DNA of 41,181 nt from SKLM01 sp964542755 (lineage in GTDB: Bacteria > Chloroflexota > Anaerolineae > B4-G1), in the NCBI GenBank assembly GCA_964542755.1, contig CAZIWL010000028.1, positions 1 to 41,181 of the forward strand, given 5' to 3'. Positions 15,006-23,234 of the stretch are shown piece by piece. A program made the position numbers and the translations under genes. The notes under the pieces are model-generated. The model was not told the origin of the DNA, made no database searches, and saw only the letters and a list, made by a program, of their open reading frames with translations. Within the stretch, counting starts at the first letter, position 1; every line of letters starts with the position of its first letter.

Positions 15006-15698
15006 ATGCGTAGCAGAGTATCCACGGCTTTCGCCGCGTCGACCCTGGTCGCGATCATCGTGGCCGGATGGGTCTCTGTGCTGGCGTGCGCCGCGCTCGG
15101 TCTGATCGGTGGAGCGCTGACCCGCCCTACGGTCACCCCCGCCGACGCCCCGGCGAGGGCGAGCCCGACGCCGCCAGCGATCGTGACCATCACGCCGAGA
15201 CCGAAGCCCACCGCGACATCGTTCCGCATTCAGACGTCGGTGCCCACGCCCTTCCTCACGCCGACGCTACCCCCCACACCCATCCACGGCGTCGTCTTGC
15301 CTGGCGACATCATCGAGGCCAACCGCATGGCCTTTGTCGTGCGCGGCATCGAACGTCCGGCCGACGAACTGGTTGCGCAAGCCAACGACTTCAACCCACC
15401 GCCTGAACCAGATGAGGAGTACGTACTGGTGGACATCTCCATCACGTGCCTCCGAGACCCATCGGAAGTCTGCTTGCTCAGTCCCTTGATCAACTTCAAG
15501 CTGATCGGTTCCCGCGTGGCTTATGCGCCCCAGATTCTCCTCCTGGACGTGCCCCACCTTCTGGAGGGCGGCGAGATCCAAGGCGGTGCGACGACCTCCG
15601 GCAAGCTGGCCTTCGCCATTGACGAAGAGGAGACCGACTTGACCCTCTTCTACCAGACGATCATGGGGACGGACCAGGTCTTCCTGGCCCTACCCTAG
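15006..15698 (+). CDS. DUF4352-like anchored extracytoplasmic protein
   Basis: 230 residues, function unknown. One hydrophobic segment (about 10-38) serves as signal or anchor. A Thr/Pro-rich spacer of about 55 residues follows, then a globular domain (about 95-230). That domain begins GDIIEANRMAFVVRGIE and includes EYVLVDISITC and a Ser/Leu-rich beta pattern, resembling immunoglobulin-like DUF4352 domains. Two Cys residues (near 149 and 156) could form a disulfide. The start ATG lies 57 bp after the alpha-galactosidase stop with only a weak AG-rich site. Co-transcription with the phosphatase gene downstream is possible. The DUF assignment is from pattern memory and should be treated as moderate. 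Confidence 0.65.
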   Translation: MRSRVSTAFAASTLVAIIVAGWVSVLACAALGLIGGALTRPTVTPADAPARASPTPPAIVTITPRPKPTATSFRIQTSVPTPFLTPTLPPTPIHGVVLPGDIIEANRMAFVVRGIERPADELVAQANDFNPPPEPDEEYVLVDISITCLRDPSEVCLLSPLINFKLIGSRVAYAPQILLLDVPHLLEGGEIQGGATTSGKLAFAIDEEETDLTLFYQTIMGTDQVFLALP

Positions 15699-15710
15699 GA
15701 GCACTCTACT

Positions 15711-15893
15711 ATGAGCAAACGCAGACGCCGTCTTCATCAAGCTCCAGTCGGATCAAGCGTCGTGCAATCTCCCCACGGAACGATGCCGACCCGGGCGGGG
15801 GCCCGAGCCTTGCCAAGCTTCGGACTCGGGTCAACGGTGAGCTGCAGACTCACACCACTATTGGCCTGGAATCCTCGGCGGCATGAGATCTGA
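15711..15893 (+). CDS. Possible 60-codon small gene
   Basis: A short basic ORF starting MSKRRRRLHQ. It has AGGAG 9 nt before its ATG, and its 3' end overlaps the start of the phosphatase gene by 11 bp. The ribosome-binding site is better than chance, but the amino-acid composition is not distinctive and I recognise no family. It may simply be a chance frame that couples translation to the next gene. Confidence 0.25.
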   Translation: MSKRRRRLHQAPVGSSVVQSPHGTMPTRAGARALPSFGLGSTVSCRLTPLLAWNPRRHEI

Positions 15894-17949
15894 ACCGCTG
15901 ACCCCCACGGAGGCTCGTCTCCTGCCGATAGCCAGACTCTTCTGGCCGGACCTGCAGGAGACGCGCGAGGGCGATATCGAGCGCACGAGTCGTCTCGCCG
16001 ACGTGATGGGCTCCCTGTACGCCGCCCCGGTCGCGCTCGGGGGCCTCGTATGGCTCATTGTCCGAACGGACCTGAGCGTGATCATGGACCACTGGCCCGT
16101 CTTGCTCGTCTTCCTCGTCCTGGTCCTCCTGCTCCGTCGCTTGATGTTCGCCATGTTCATCGAGGTAAGACCAGGTGATCGCGCCGACCTGCGGGGATCA
16201 CTGGCCGGCATAGTAGCGTGGGCTGCAGCGCTTTCATTTGGTCCGAGCGCTCTGTGGTTGACTGTAGCCGGGGTGATCAGCAACCAGGTAGGCCGAACGC
16301 GCGTTGCGTCGGCAGCGATACGCTGGAATCGGGCACGCAACATTATGTTGGAATTGTCCGAGATCACAGCTGGATTGGTGGGGCTCCTGGTCTACCGGGC
16401 GCTGGGCGGGGCGTACTATCCGTTTGGAGATGTCCAGACTATTGTGGCACCGGGGCTGGCCGCAACGGCTCTACGATATGTCCTGTCCATCGCCGTTCTC
16501 TCCCCCTTGCTTGTGTACTGGGTGAGGGTGGGCAGGGAGAGGACGACGCGCTACAGCTTCGGGCCCTACCTGGCGGCAACAGCCGGGCTTCCTCTTCTCA
16601 TCGATCCTTTCGCCATCCTCGTCACCGTCCTCCATGCCGAGATCGGGCTGGGGATGGTCGTCTTTTTCTCAGGCGGGCTTCTATTGGTCAGTCTCCTCGC
16701 GAACCGGCTCAGTTCCGCAGCCCTACGCAGCCATCAGAGAGCGGGAGAGCTGGCGAAGCTCGAGCAGTTGGGCCGGGATATGATGGGTACGCCCATCGAC
16801 GCTGCTGCGCTCTCCGACATGCTGGAGGATCACATACCGGTCATGCTTCCCACCTTCCAGGTCGACGTGCGGCTTTTCCCGGAGGAAATCCTCTATCAGT
16901 ATCCCGCGGGACACTCCCCTATCTCGGAGGAGGGCTGGGCATGGCTGCGCAACGCGGCCGAGGCCCGCTGTTTCCTCCCCGGTCAGGAGCTTCCTTGGGC
17001 CAATAGACGCGTGGGTGCGACCCAGAAGGGTCACCGTCCGCGCCTGATAGCCCCCATCCTCAAGCCAGAAAACCCGGAGCCAATCGGCGGCATAGCGCTA
17101 GCCCAGCAGACCCGGATGGCGTGGGAAGTACAAGAGATTGCCAGGTCGCTGCCCGCTGTCCAGGCATTGGCGTCCCAGATCGGGTCTGCCCTGCAAGGCG
17201 CCGAGCTCTATCGTATGGAGCAAGAGTTGTCTCTCGCCGGGCAGATCCAGTCCAGCTTCCTGCCCACCGACCTGCCGGAGCGGCCGGGCTGGCAGATCAC
17301 GGCTGTGCTGGAACCGGCGCATCAGACGGCCGGGGACTTCTACGATGTGATTCCCCTCCGCAACGGGCGTCTTGGCATCCTCATCGCTGACGTGGCAGAC
17401 AAAGGTATGGGAGCCGCGCTGTACATGGCTCTGTGCCGCACGCTCCTGCGCACCTATGCCCTCGAATACCACGACCGGCCTGACTTCGTCATGAAGGTGA
17501 CGAACCGCCGGATCCTCATGGACACAGATGTGACGATGTTCGTCACAGTCTTCTACGGCGTTCTCGACCCCGTGAGTGGCAAGCTCGTGTACTGCAACGC
17601 GGGACATCATCCGCCCCTTCTGGTGCGGTCATCGGCGTCGGGTACCGTCGAGCCCCTTACCAGGACAGGGATGGCCCTGGGGGTGGTCCCCGCAGGGAGC
17701 TGGGAGCGCGGCTTCGTGGAGATCGCGCCTCGCGACCAGCTTGTCCTTTACACGGATGGGATGACCGACGCGCAGGATGCGACCGGCGCACTCTTCGGCC
17801 GGGATCGCCTCGTCGATGTGGCCCGGGCCCACGCTGGCTGCCCCGCCCGCGAGGCTGCGCAGCATCTTCTGCACGCCGTCTCGACGTTTACCGGCGAGGC
17901 TGCGCAGTTCGACGACATCACGCTGCTCATCGCCTTTCGCGAGGAGTGA
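15883..17949 (+). CDS. Multi-pass membrane PP2C/SpoIIE-type phosphatase
   Basis: 688 residues. The N-terminal half has about seven or eight membrane segments (roughly 45-285). A linker and GAF-like region spans about 290-445. The C-terminal half (about 450-688) is a SpoIIE/PP2C (PPM) serine/threonine phosphatase. It begins with EQELSLAGQIQSSFLP, typical of RsbU-like enzymes. Metal-binding Asp residues lie in AGDFYDVI (D485), ADVADKGMGAALYMAL, LYTDGMTDA and FDDITLL (D677, D678). CNAGHHPPLLV is the usual central motif. Such proteins dephosphorylate anti-sigma-factor antagonists in partner-switching pathways. No anti-sigma or STAS partner is encoded nearby, so its target is unknown. The membrane half probably senses a ligand or membrane state (inference). 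Confidence 0.9.
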   Translation: MRSEPLTPTEARLLPIARLFWPDLQETREGDIERTSRLADVMGSLYAAPVALGGLVWLIVRTDLSVIMDHWPVLLVFLVLVLLLRRLMFAMFIEVRPGDRADLRGSLAGIVAWAAALSFGPSALWLTVAGVISNQVGRTRVASAAIRWNRARNIMLELSEITAGLVGLLVYRALGGAYYPFGDVQTIVAPGLAATALRYVLSIAVLSPLLVYWVRVGRERTTRYSFGPYLAATAGLPLLIDPFAILVTVLHAEIGLGMVVFFSGGLLLVSLLANRLSSAALRSHQRAGELAKLEQLGRDMMGTPIDAAALSDMLEDHIPVMLPTFQVDVRLFPEEILYQYPAGHSPISEEGWAWLRNAAEARCFLPGQELPWANRRVGATQKGHRPRLIAPILKPENPEPIGGIALAQQTRMAWEVQEIARSLPAVQALASQIGSALQGAELYRMEQELSLAGQIQSSFLPTDLPERPGWQITAVLEPAHQTAGDFYDVIPLRNGRLGILIADVADKGMGAALYMALCRTLLRTYALEYHDRPDFVMKVTNRRILMDTDVTMFVTVFYGVLDPVSGKLVYCNAGHHPPLLVRSSASGTVEPLTRTGMALGVVPAGSWERGFVEIAPRDQLVLYTDGMTDAQDATGALFGRDRLVDVARAHAGCPAREAAQHLLHAVSTFTGEAAQFDDITLLIAFREE

Positions 17950-18080
17950 GCTTCCCCCACCCTCCTGGTCCACATCGATGGCCTGGAGGTTGTCCACCCT
18001 TCCATAGGGTGACATCTGTGTTGTCCACAGACACGGATGACCGTTTGGCATCAAACTGGATTCGACGGAAGTAGGAGATC

Positions 18081-18758
18081 ATGGACCCAAGAACGGAAGA
18101 CGCGCTCAAGGCTCACGGAGTCCTTCTGGATAAGTACGGTGACCACCCGTGGCAGCCCAGTGATCCCGTCGCCACTTTGGTCAACACCATCCTTTCGCAG
18201 AACACGAACGACGTGAACCGAGACACAGCCTATGAGCAGCTGCGCGAGCGGTTTCCAGATTGGGCCGACGTGAGGGACGCTCCCGAAGCAGAAGTTGTCG
18301 AGGCGATCCGCCCGGCGGGCCTGGGGCCCACCAAGGGGCCGCGCATCCAGGGTGCGCTCCGGAGGATTACGGAACAAGAGAGTGAGATCGACCTCGCATT
18401 CCTTCGCGATCTGTCCACCGAGGAGGCGCGCCGGTGGCTGACGGACCTGCCTGGCGTCGGGCCCAAAACCGCGGCCATCGTCCTCTGTTTTGCCCTCGAC
18501 AAGCCGGCCTTCCCGGTCGATACCCACGTGCATCGGGTCAGCGGCCGCCTGGGGCTCATCCCCGAGGGTACGAGTCGTGAGAAGGCCCACGACATCCTCG
18601 AAGAGATCGTGCCCGAGAAGCACTACTACGTGTTCCACCTCAATCTCATCGCGCACGGTCGGGCCATCTGCCATTCCCGCAGCCCCGAATGCGAACGGTG
18701 TGTCCTGTGCGACGTTTGCGACTACTACCGGGAACTGATGGTGGAGGGAGACGGTTGA
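18081..18758 (+). CDS. nth: Endonuclease III-type DNA glycosylase/AP lyase
   Basis: 225 residues. The helix-hairpin-helix LPGVGPKTA (123-131) supplies Lys129, the expected Schiff-base nucleophile of bifunctional glycosylases, and FPVDTHVHRV supplies the catalytic Asp147. The C-terminal iron-sulfur loop has Cys197, Cys204, Cys207 and Cys213 in the classic C-x6-C-x2-C-x5-C spacing. The family removes oxidised pyrimidines and nicks the abasic site in base-excision repair. SQNTNDVNRDTAYEQL near 39-54 matches the helix that begins the family fold. Some relatives prefer other lesions, so the exact substrate is not certain. Confidence 0.92.
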   Translation: MDPRTEDALKAHGVLLDKYGDHPWQPSDPVATLVNTILSQNTNDVNRDTAYEQLRERFPDWADVRDAPEAEVVEAIRPAGLGPTKGPRIQGALRRITEQESEIDLAFLRDLSTEEARRWLTDLPGVGPKTAAIVLCFALDKPAFPVDTHVHRVSGRLGLIPEGTSREKAHDILEEIVPEKHYYVFHLNLIAHGRAICHSRSPECERCVLCDVCDYYRELMVEGDG

Positions 18759-18908
18759 GCACGGCGCGTGGTATGTCGGAAAAGCGGGTGGGATCTTCGA
18801 TTGGCTCATACGCGGGTAGGCAACCGGGCTGCACCGGCGGTGATCTCGACCGAGGCGCCGGAGGCCTGCGAAAAGGGGGCGGCGAGGACATGGTGACCGG
18901 GGGCTACG

Positions 18909-19277
18909 GTGAGTAAGTCACGCGTTAGCCTCGGCCGGCGGGGTGAGAAGCTGGCCGCCGAGGAACTGTGCCGGCAGGGGTACACTGTCGTGAGCCGCAA
19001 CTGGCGCTGCCGCTTGGGTGAGGTCGACCTGGTGGCCCGGAAGGATGCGGCGTGGACGTTCTTCGAAGTCCGCACTCGGCGCGGACGGATGTACGGCACG
19101 CCAGAGGAATCGGTGACGGAGGACAAACTCCAGCGCATGGTCGACGTCGCCCAGATGTACCTGGCGGATCACGCTATCAACGCCCACGAGGTGGACTGGC
19201 AAGTCGGCTTCGTCGCTGTCGAGATGGATCGAACGGGGCGCCTCATGAGGATCGATGTCTATGAGAACCTCTACTGA
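18909..19277 (+). CDS. YraN/UPF0102 family nuclease-like protein
   Basis: 122 residues, normal for UPF0102. The pattern LGRRGEKLAAEELCRQGYTVVSRN, then RLGEVDLVARK, then TFFEVRTRRG reproduces the E-x-D-(E/V)xK/R-like core of the restriction-endonuclease fold (shown here only as landmarks at residues 9-32, 38-48 and 52-61). The biochemical role is not established. I use a GTG start (18909) with GGGGG a few bases upstream. The gene end overlaps the upstream alternative starts of miaA, and it is commonly found near other housekeeping genes. Confidence 0.88.
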   Translation: MSKSRVSLGRRGEKLAAEELCRQGYTVVSRNWRCRLGEVDLVARKDAAWTFFEVRTRRGRMYGTPEESVTEDKLQRMVDVAQMYLADHAINAHEVDWQVGFVAVEMDRTGRLMRIDVYENLY

Positions 19278-19308
19278 CCCGAATGGGGGCCGGCGACCGG
19301 AAGATCCG

Positions 19309-20268
19309 ATGACTGACCACTCGAGGGAGCAGTCCTCGCCTCTCCTGGTCATCGTCGGACCGACGGCGGTGGGGAAGACAGCCCTGTCTCTCCGCCTCGC
19401 TGAGACCTTCGATGGAGAGATCATCGCTGCCGACTCGCGCTCCTTCTACCGCGGCATGGACATCGGGACGGCGAAGCCAACGCCGGAGGAGCGGGTACAG
19501 GTCCCGCATCATCTGGTCGACATCGTCGATCCAGACGAAACCGTGGGCCTGGCCGAGTACCAGGATCTGGCCTACGCAGCCATTGATCGCGTCCTGGCGC
19601 GCGACAGACTTCCGCTCCTCGTCGGCGGCACCGGTCAGTACGTGCAGGCCGTCGTCGAGGGCTGGCGCATCCCGCGGGTGCCGCCGCACCCAGACTTGAG
19701 GGAGGAGTTGGAGAGGAAGGCAGAGCTGGAGAGCCCCTACGCGCTCCACGCGTGGCTTGAGGAGCTCGATCCAGATGCAGCCGCGGACATCCATCCGCAC
19801 AATGTCCGCCGCGTAGTCCGCGCGCTCGAGGTCTGCCTCATCACCGGACGCCCAATATCAGAGCAGCAGGGCAAGGAGCCTCCCCCTTACAAGATCCTCC
19901 AGATCGGGCTCACCAGGGAACGCGAGGAACTCTACGCCCGGGCCGACCGACGTCTGGACGCCATGCTGGAGACCGGCCTATTGGAGGAGGCACGGAGCCT
20001 CATAGAGCAGGGGTATGATTGGGGCCTGCCCGCCATGTCAGCTGTCGGCTATGCAGAATTCGAGGCCCTATTTGCCGGCGAGGAGACGACGCTGGAGGAC
20101 GTAGAGACCGAGATTCAGAGCGACCTCCGCCGGTTCATCCGCCACCAATACAACTGGTTCAGCCTCGACGACCCGGGCATCCGCTGGTTCGACGTGTCTG
20201 AGACGTGTCCGAGGGAGATCGAAAGCCTGGTGCGTAGATGGTTGGAGGCGCTGGGTTGGATCGGTTAG
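19309..20268 (+). CDS. miaA: tRNA dimethylallyltransferase
   Basis: 319 residues. Adds dimethylallyl to N6 of A37 in tRNAs that read UNN codons. The P-loop is GPTAVGKTALS. The motif ADSRSFYRGMDIGTAKPT corresponds to the family's DSMQVYRG region but has Arg-Ser where Met-Gln is usual. Later landmarks are PHHLVDIVDPDE, LVGGTGQYVQAVVEG and RRVVRALEV, then GLPAMSAVGYAEF. The C-terminus has FIRHQYNWF, matching the family's R-x-x-R-QxxWF. I choose the ATG at 19309 with GGAAG 5 nt upstream. In-frame ATGs at 19255 and 19261 overlap the yraN-like gene and are possible. Confidence 0.93.
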   Translation: MTDHSREQSSPLLVIVGPTAVGKTALSLRLAETFDGEIIAADSRSFYRGMDIGTAKPTPEERVQVPHHLVDIVDPDETVGLAEYQDLAYAAIDRVLARDRLPLLVGGTGQYVQAVVEGWRIPRVPPHPDLREELERKAELESPYALHAWLEELDPDAAADIHPHNVRRVVRALEVCLITGRPISEQQGKEPPPYKILQIGLTREREELYARADRRLDAMLETGLLEEARSLIEQGYDWGLPAMSAVGYAEFEALFAGEETTLEDVETEIQSDLRRFIRHQYNWFSLDDPGIRWFDVSETCPREIESLVRRWLEALGWIG

Positions 20269-20286
20269 GCCTGGAGCAGCCGTGGT

Positions 20287-20315
20287 TTGCCTCAATCCGG
20301 TCCTGATGGTAGAAT
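20287..20315 (+). promoter_or_regulatory. Promoter of the GNAT gene
   Basis: TTGCCT (20287-20292) and TAGAAT (20310-20315) are separated by 17 bp, about 49 bp before the ATG. Moderate match to sigma-70 consensus. Confidence 0.5.
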
Positions 20316-20363
20316 CGACATCGATCATCGGCAGCGTGGCGCACGTTCTTCCATCCAGGGACT

Positions 20364-20900
20364 ATGCAGATTCGGATTCGCCCAGCAGGACCAGAGGATC
20401 TTACCCCCTGCGGGGAGCTGGACCATTCGTATGCGACAGACCGCGTCTGGCAGATGGACAGCCGGAGAACCAACGGTACGTGGCGCGTGGTCTTTAGAAC
20501 GGTTCGGCTCCCGCGAGAGGTCCAGGTCGCCTATCCTCGCCAGGGCGAGGATCTGCTGGCAGGTTGGAGGCGCCGTGACGGTTTCATCGTGGCGGAGATC
20601 CACGACCGCGTGTGCGGCTACGCGACGCTGGCTAGGCAACCCGAGCACGGGATCCTGTGGGTAGGCGACCTCGTGGTGGATCGTTCGGCCCGGCGAGATG
20701 GTGTCGGCACTGCACTCCTCAAGGCCTCGGCACAGTGGGGGTGCGAGAAGGGCATGGTCAGGTTGACCCTGGAAGCACAGACTAAGAACCACCCTGCCAT
20801 CCAGTTCTGTCGTTCCTCCGGCCTCACGTTCTCCGGCTACAACGATCACTACTGGGCCAGCGAGGACATCGCAGTCTTCTTCACCGGCAGACTTCGATAG
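20364..20900 (+). CDS. GNAT-family N-acetyltransferase
   Basis: 178 residues. The acetyl-CoA-binding motif A appears as LVVDRSARRDGVGTALLKA (residues about 106-124), with the R-x-x-G-x-G/A loop written as RRDGVGTA. Motif B lies in the C-terminal part with NHPAIQFCRSSGLTFSGYND. The N-terminus begins IRIRPAGPEDL, the usual first strand and helix of the fold. The acetyl acceptor cannot be read from sequence. It is an isolated gene between miaA and the membrane regulator, and its own promoter is likely. Confidence 0.85.
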   Translation: MQIRIRPAGPEDLTPCGELDHSYATDRVWQMDSRRTNGTWRVVFRTVRLPREVQVAYPRQGEDLLAGWRRRDGFIVAEIHDRVCGYATLARQPEHGILWVGDLVVDRSARRDGVGTALLKASAQWGCEKGMVRLTLEAQTKNHPAIQFCRSSGLTFSGYNDHYWASEDIAVFFTGRLR

Positions 20901-21138
20901 CGTTGTCCTGCGGGCCGTGATGACGGTGGGCAGTTCAACTGCCCCCTGGGACGTGTAGGCCGTGATCCGTTGATACCTGGGCGGCCGGGAGCTGACGGAT
21001 GAACAGCCTTGCGGGTGAGTTGGTGATGGTTTCTTCCGGCGTGTTCGAGGCTGAGTCAAGTATGGGCTGTCAGCCACGATCGGGACCGGGAGGCTCTCTA
21101 GAGATCGTCGATCTGGTATTGGTGCTATTAGTGGGCTG

Positions 21139-23166
21139 ATGGGCTTCTTATCGGTGTCAAGTATTCAGAAACTGTTTGAGTTGGTCAACGTCGTGCTCAC
21201 CTCGGGCATCGTCATCTTCTCCTTTGCCCTCCTGCTGTACTTGCTCATCCATAGTCGTCGCAATGTCGTGGCGCGTACCTTTTCTCTGCTTCTCGGCTGC
21301 GTCCTGATTACCTACTTCGTCGATCTGGCACTCTTCGGTATCGAGGACTGGCGGGCAGCGAGACCGTGGCTTGAGATCCAGTGGATCGGCATTGCCTTTG
21401 CCCCGGCAGTCTACCTCAACTTCTCCAACGCCCTGCTTAACACGACGGGCGAGAGGAGCAGGGTCCAAAACCTTGCCGTCATGCTGAGCTACCTGTTGAG
21501 TGCCCTCCTGCTCCTTGGTGTGGCCTTCAGCGACCTGATCATCCGCGGCGGGGCCCTGACACACGGGGCGCCTCATCTCCTGGCCGGGCCCTTGTTCCCG
21601 CTCTTCACCCTCTACTTCTCGGTGGCGGTGGGCTGGGGGGCAGCCAACGTCGTGCGGGCGCGACGGCGGTGCTTGACGTCTACGTCGAGACGGCGGATGT
21701 CCTATCTGGCGGCCACATTCGCGGCCCCCGCCGCCGGTGTCTTTCCCTATCTGCTGCTCGCCGGGTGGCCAGCGTCCGCCCCCGGCATCATGCTCTGGCT
21801 CATCCTCGTCTTGAGCAACGTGGGCGTGGGTATGATGTTGGTGATCCTCTCGTACAGCGTGGCCTCCTTCGGTGCGCTCACCCCGGACCGGGTGGTGAAG
21901 CATCGGCTGGTCCACTTCCTTCTGCGGGGTCCGTTCGTCGCCACACTCGTCGTGCTGGTGATTATCGCCGCCAGTCAGGCCGAGGGGTGGCTGGGCTTGC
22001 CCAGCCGACGCGTCATGCTCTTCGGCGTCGTCGGTGTGATCCTCCTACTCCAGCTCGCCATCGAGCTGGCCAAGCCCCTAATCGACCGTGCGATCTACCT
22101 CCAGGACCGCGTCGAGATCGAGTGGATTCAACAGCTCTCCAGTCGTCTGCTGACAACCACCGATCTCCATCAGTTCCTCGAAAACGTCCTCACCGCCCTA
22201 TGTGAGCTGCTGCGTATCGACACAGCCTTCGTGGCTGTGGTCGACGGTGGGGAGCCGCATCTCGAGGTCACGTGCGGAGATCTGGGGACGCATCAGGCCG
22301 ATGAGCTGTCGTTGGAGGCCTGGCACGTCTCCCTTCAACAGCTACGGACATCCCGAGAGAGCGAGCCCGATCCCCTCAACCCCCGGCCGTCAGACGCCAA
22401 CGGCGGGGCTGGAGAGCAGCTCGACCGATATGGTGACCTGTTCGTCTGGGACGGCTATTGGCTGGCGCCCCTTCGGTCTGCCAACGACGGAGACGTGGTT
22501 CTGGGTGTCCTCGGGCTCACGGCACGGGCGCCAGAACCGCAGCTTACACCCGAGGAGAAGCGGGGCGTGGACAACCTGCTGACCCAGGCCGCAGCCGCGC
22601 TTGAGGACCGACAGCTCCAGCAGGGCATTTTCAGCGCACTACAACGGATCATGCCGGAGATCGAGGACATCCAGAGACGTCGCGGCATCGTTCATTACGT
22701 GGGTGACGAGGCGATCTCGGAGTTCAGCCCGCTGGGCTCCGGGGAGTTCCGTGAGTGGGTTCGGGACGCGCTGAAGCATTACTGGGGAGGGCCGAGGCTT
22801 ACGACGAGCCCGCTGATGGCACTCCAGGTCGTCGAGCGCGCGACGGCGGAACAGGATGGAAACGCGATGAAGGGCCTCCGGTCGGTGCTGCGCGAGGCGA
22901 TAGAGCGTCTGCGCCCCGAGGGCGAGCGTAAGATGACCGCCCCAGCGTGGCTTCTGTTTAACATCCTCGACTTGAAGTTCATCCAGGGACAAAAAGTCCG
23001 GGAGGTGGCCCAGCGGCTGGCGATGAGCGAATCGAACCTCTACCGGAAGCAGCGGATCGCGATCAAGGCAGCAGCTGAGATGCTGGCAGAGATGGAACGA
23101 GAGGAATTGAAGGGCCGGAAGGACGATGGGAGAGAGGAACGACCGGTAGGCGACAGCGTGCGCTAG
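21139..23166 (+). CDS. 7TM-GAF-HTH membrane regulator without kinase domain
   Basis: 675 residues. About eight membrane segments (roughly 15-320) resemble the N-terminal 7TM sensor region of some histidine kinases. A GAF-like domain follows (about 335-490): FLENVLTALCELLRIDTAFVAVVDG at its start and LVLGVLGLT-like strands near its end. A long helical stretch leads to a C-terminal helix-turn-helix (615-645, IQGQKVREVAQRLAMSES then NLYRKQR), which resembles sigma-factor region 4 or Fis-like elements. No histidine-kinase H-box or ATPase motifs are present. It looks like a one-component membrane-bound transcription regulator. Its charged tail (about 650-675) is likely disordered. The ribosome-binding site is weak. 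The target is unknown. The S1-repeat gene follows by 68 bp on the same strand. Confidence 0.75.
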   Translation: MGFLSVSSIQKLFELVNVVLTSGIVIFSFALLLYLLIHSRRNVVARTFSLLLGCVLITYFVDLALFGIEDWRAARPWLEIQWIGIAFAPAVYLNFSNALLNTTGERSRVQNLAVMLSYLLSALLLLGVAFSDLIIRGGALTHGAPHLLAGPLFPLFTLYFSVAVGWGAANVVRARRRCLTSTSRRRMSYLAATFAAPAAGVFPYLLLAGWPASAPGIMLWLILVLSNVGVGMMLVILSYSVASFGALTPDRVVKHRLVHFLLRGPFVATLVVLVIIAASQAEGWLGLPSRRVMLFGVVGVILLLQLAIELAKPLIDRAIYLQDRVEIEWIQQLSSRLLTTTDLHQFLENVLTALCELLRIDTAFVAVVDGGEPHLEVTCGDLGTHQADELSLEAWHVSLQQLRTSRESEPDPLNPRPSDANGGAGEQLDRYGDLFVWDGYWLAPLRSANDGDVVLGVLGLTARAPEPQLTPEEKRGVDNLLTQAAAALEDRQLQQGIFSALQRIMPEIEDIQRRRGIVHYVGDEAISEFSPLGSGEFREWVRDALKHYWGGPRLTTSPLMALQVVERATAEQDGNAMKGLRSVLREAIERLRPEGERKMTAPAWLLFNILDLKFIQGQKVREVAQRLAMSESNLYRKQRIAIKAAAEMLAEMEREELKGRKDDGREERPVGDSVR

Positions 23167-23234
23167 TTGGGACGGCAGGAGAAGGTCACAGACAGGGCTG
23201 AGAAGTGCAAAGCAGAGAGCAGTGGGAGGTAGGT

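Noticed and set aside
20928..20944. GGGCAG/CTGCCC hairpin after the GNAT gene
   Set aside because: Only 6 bp with no T run; too weak to call a terminator.
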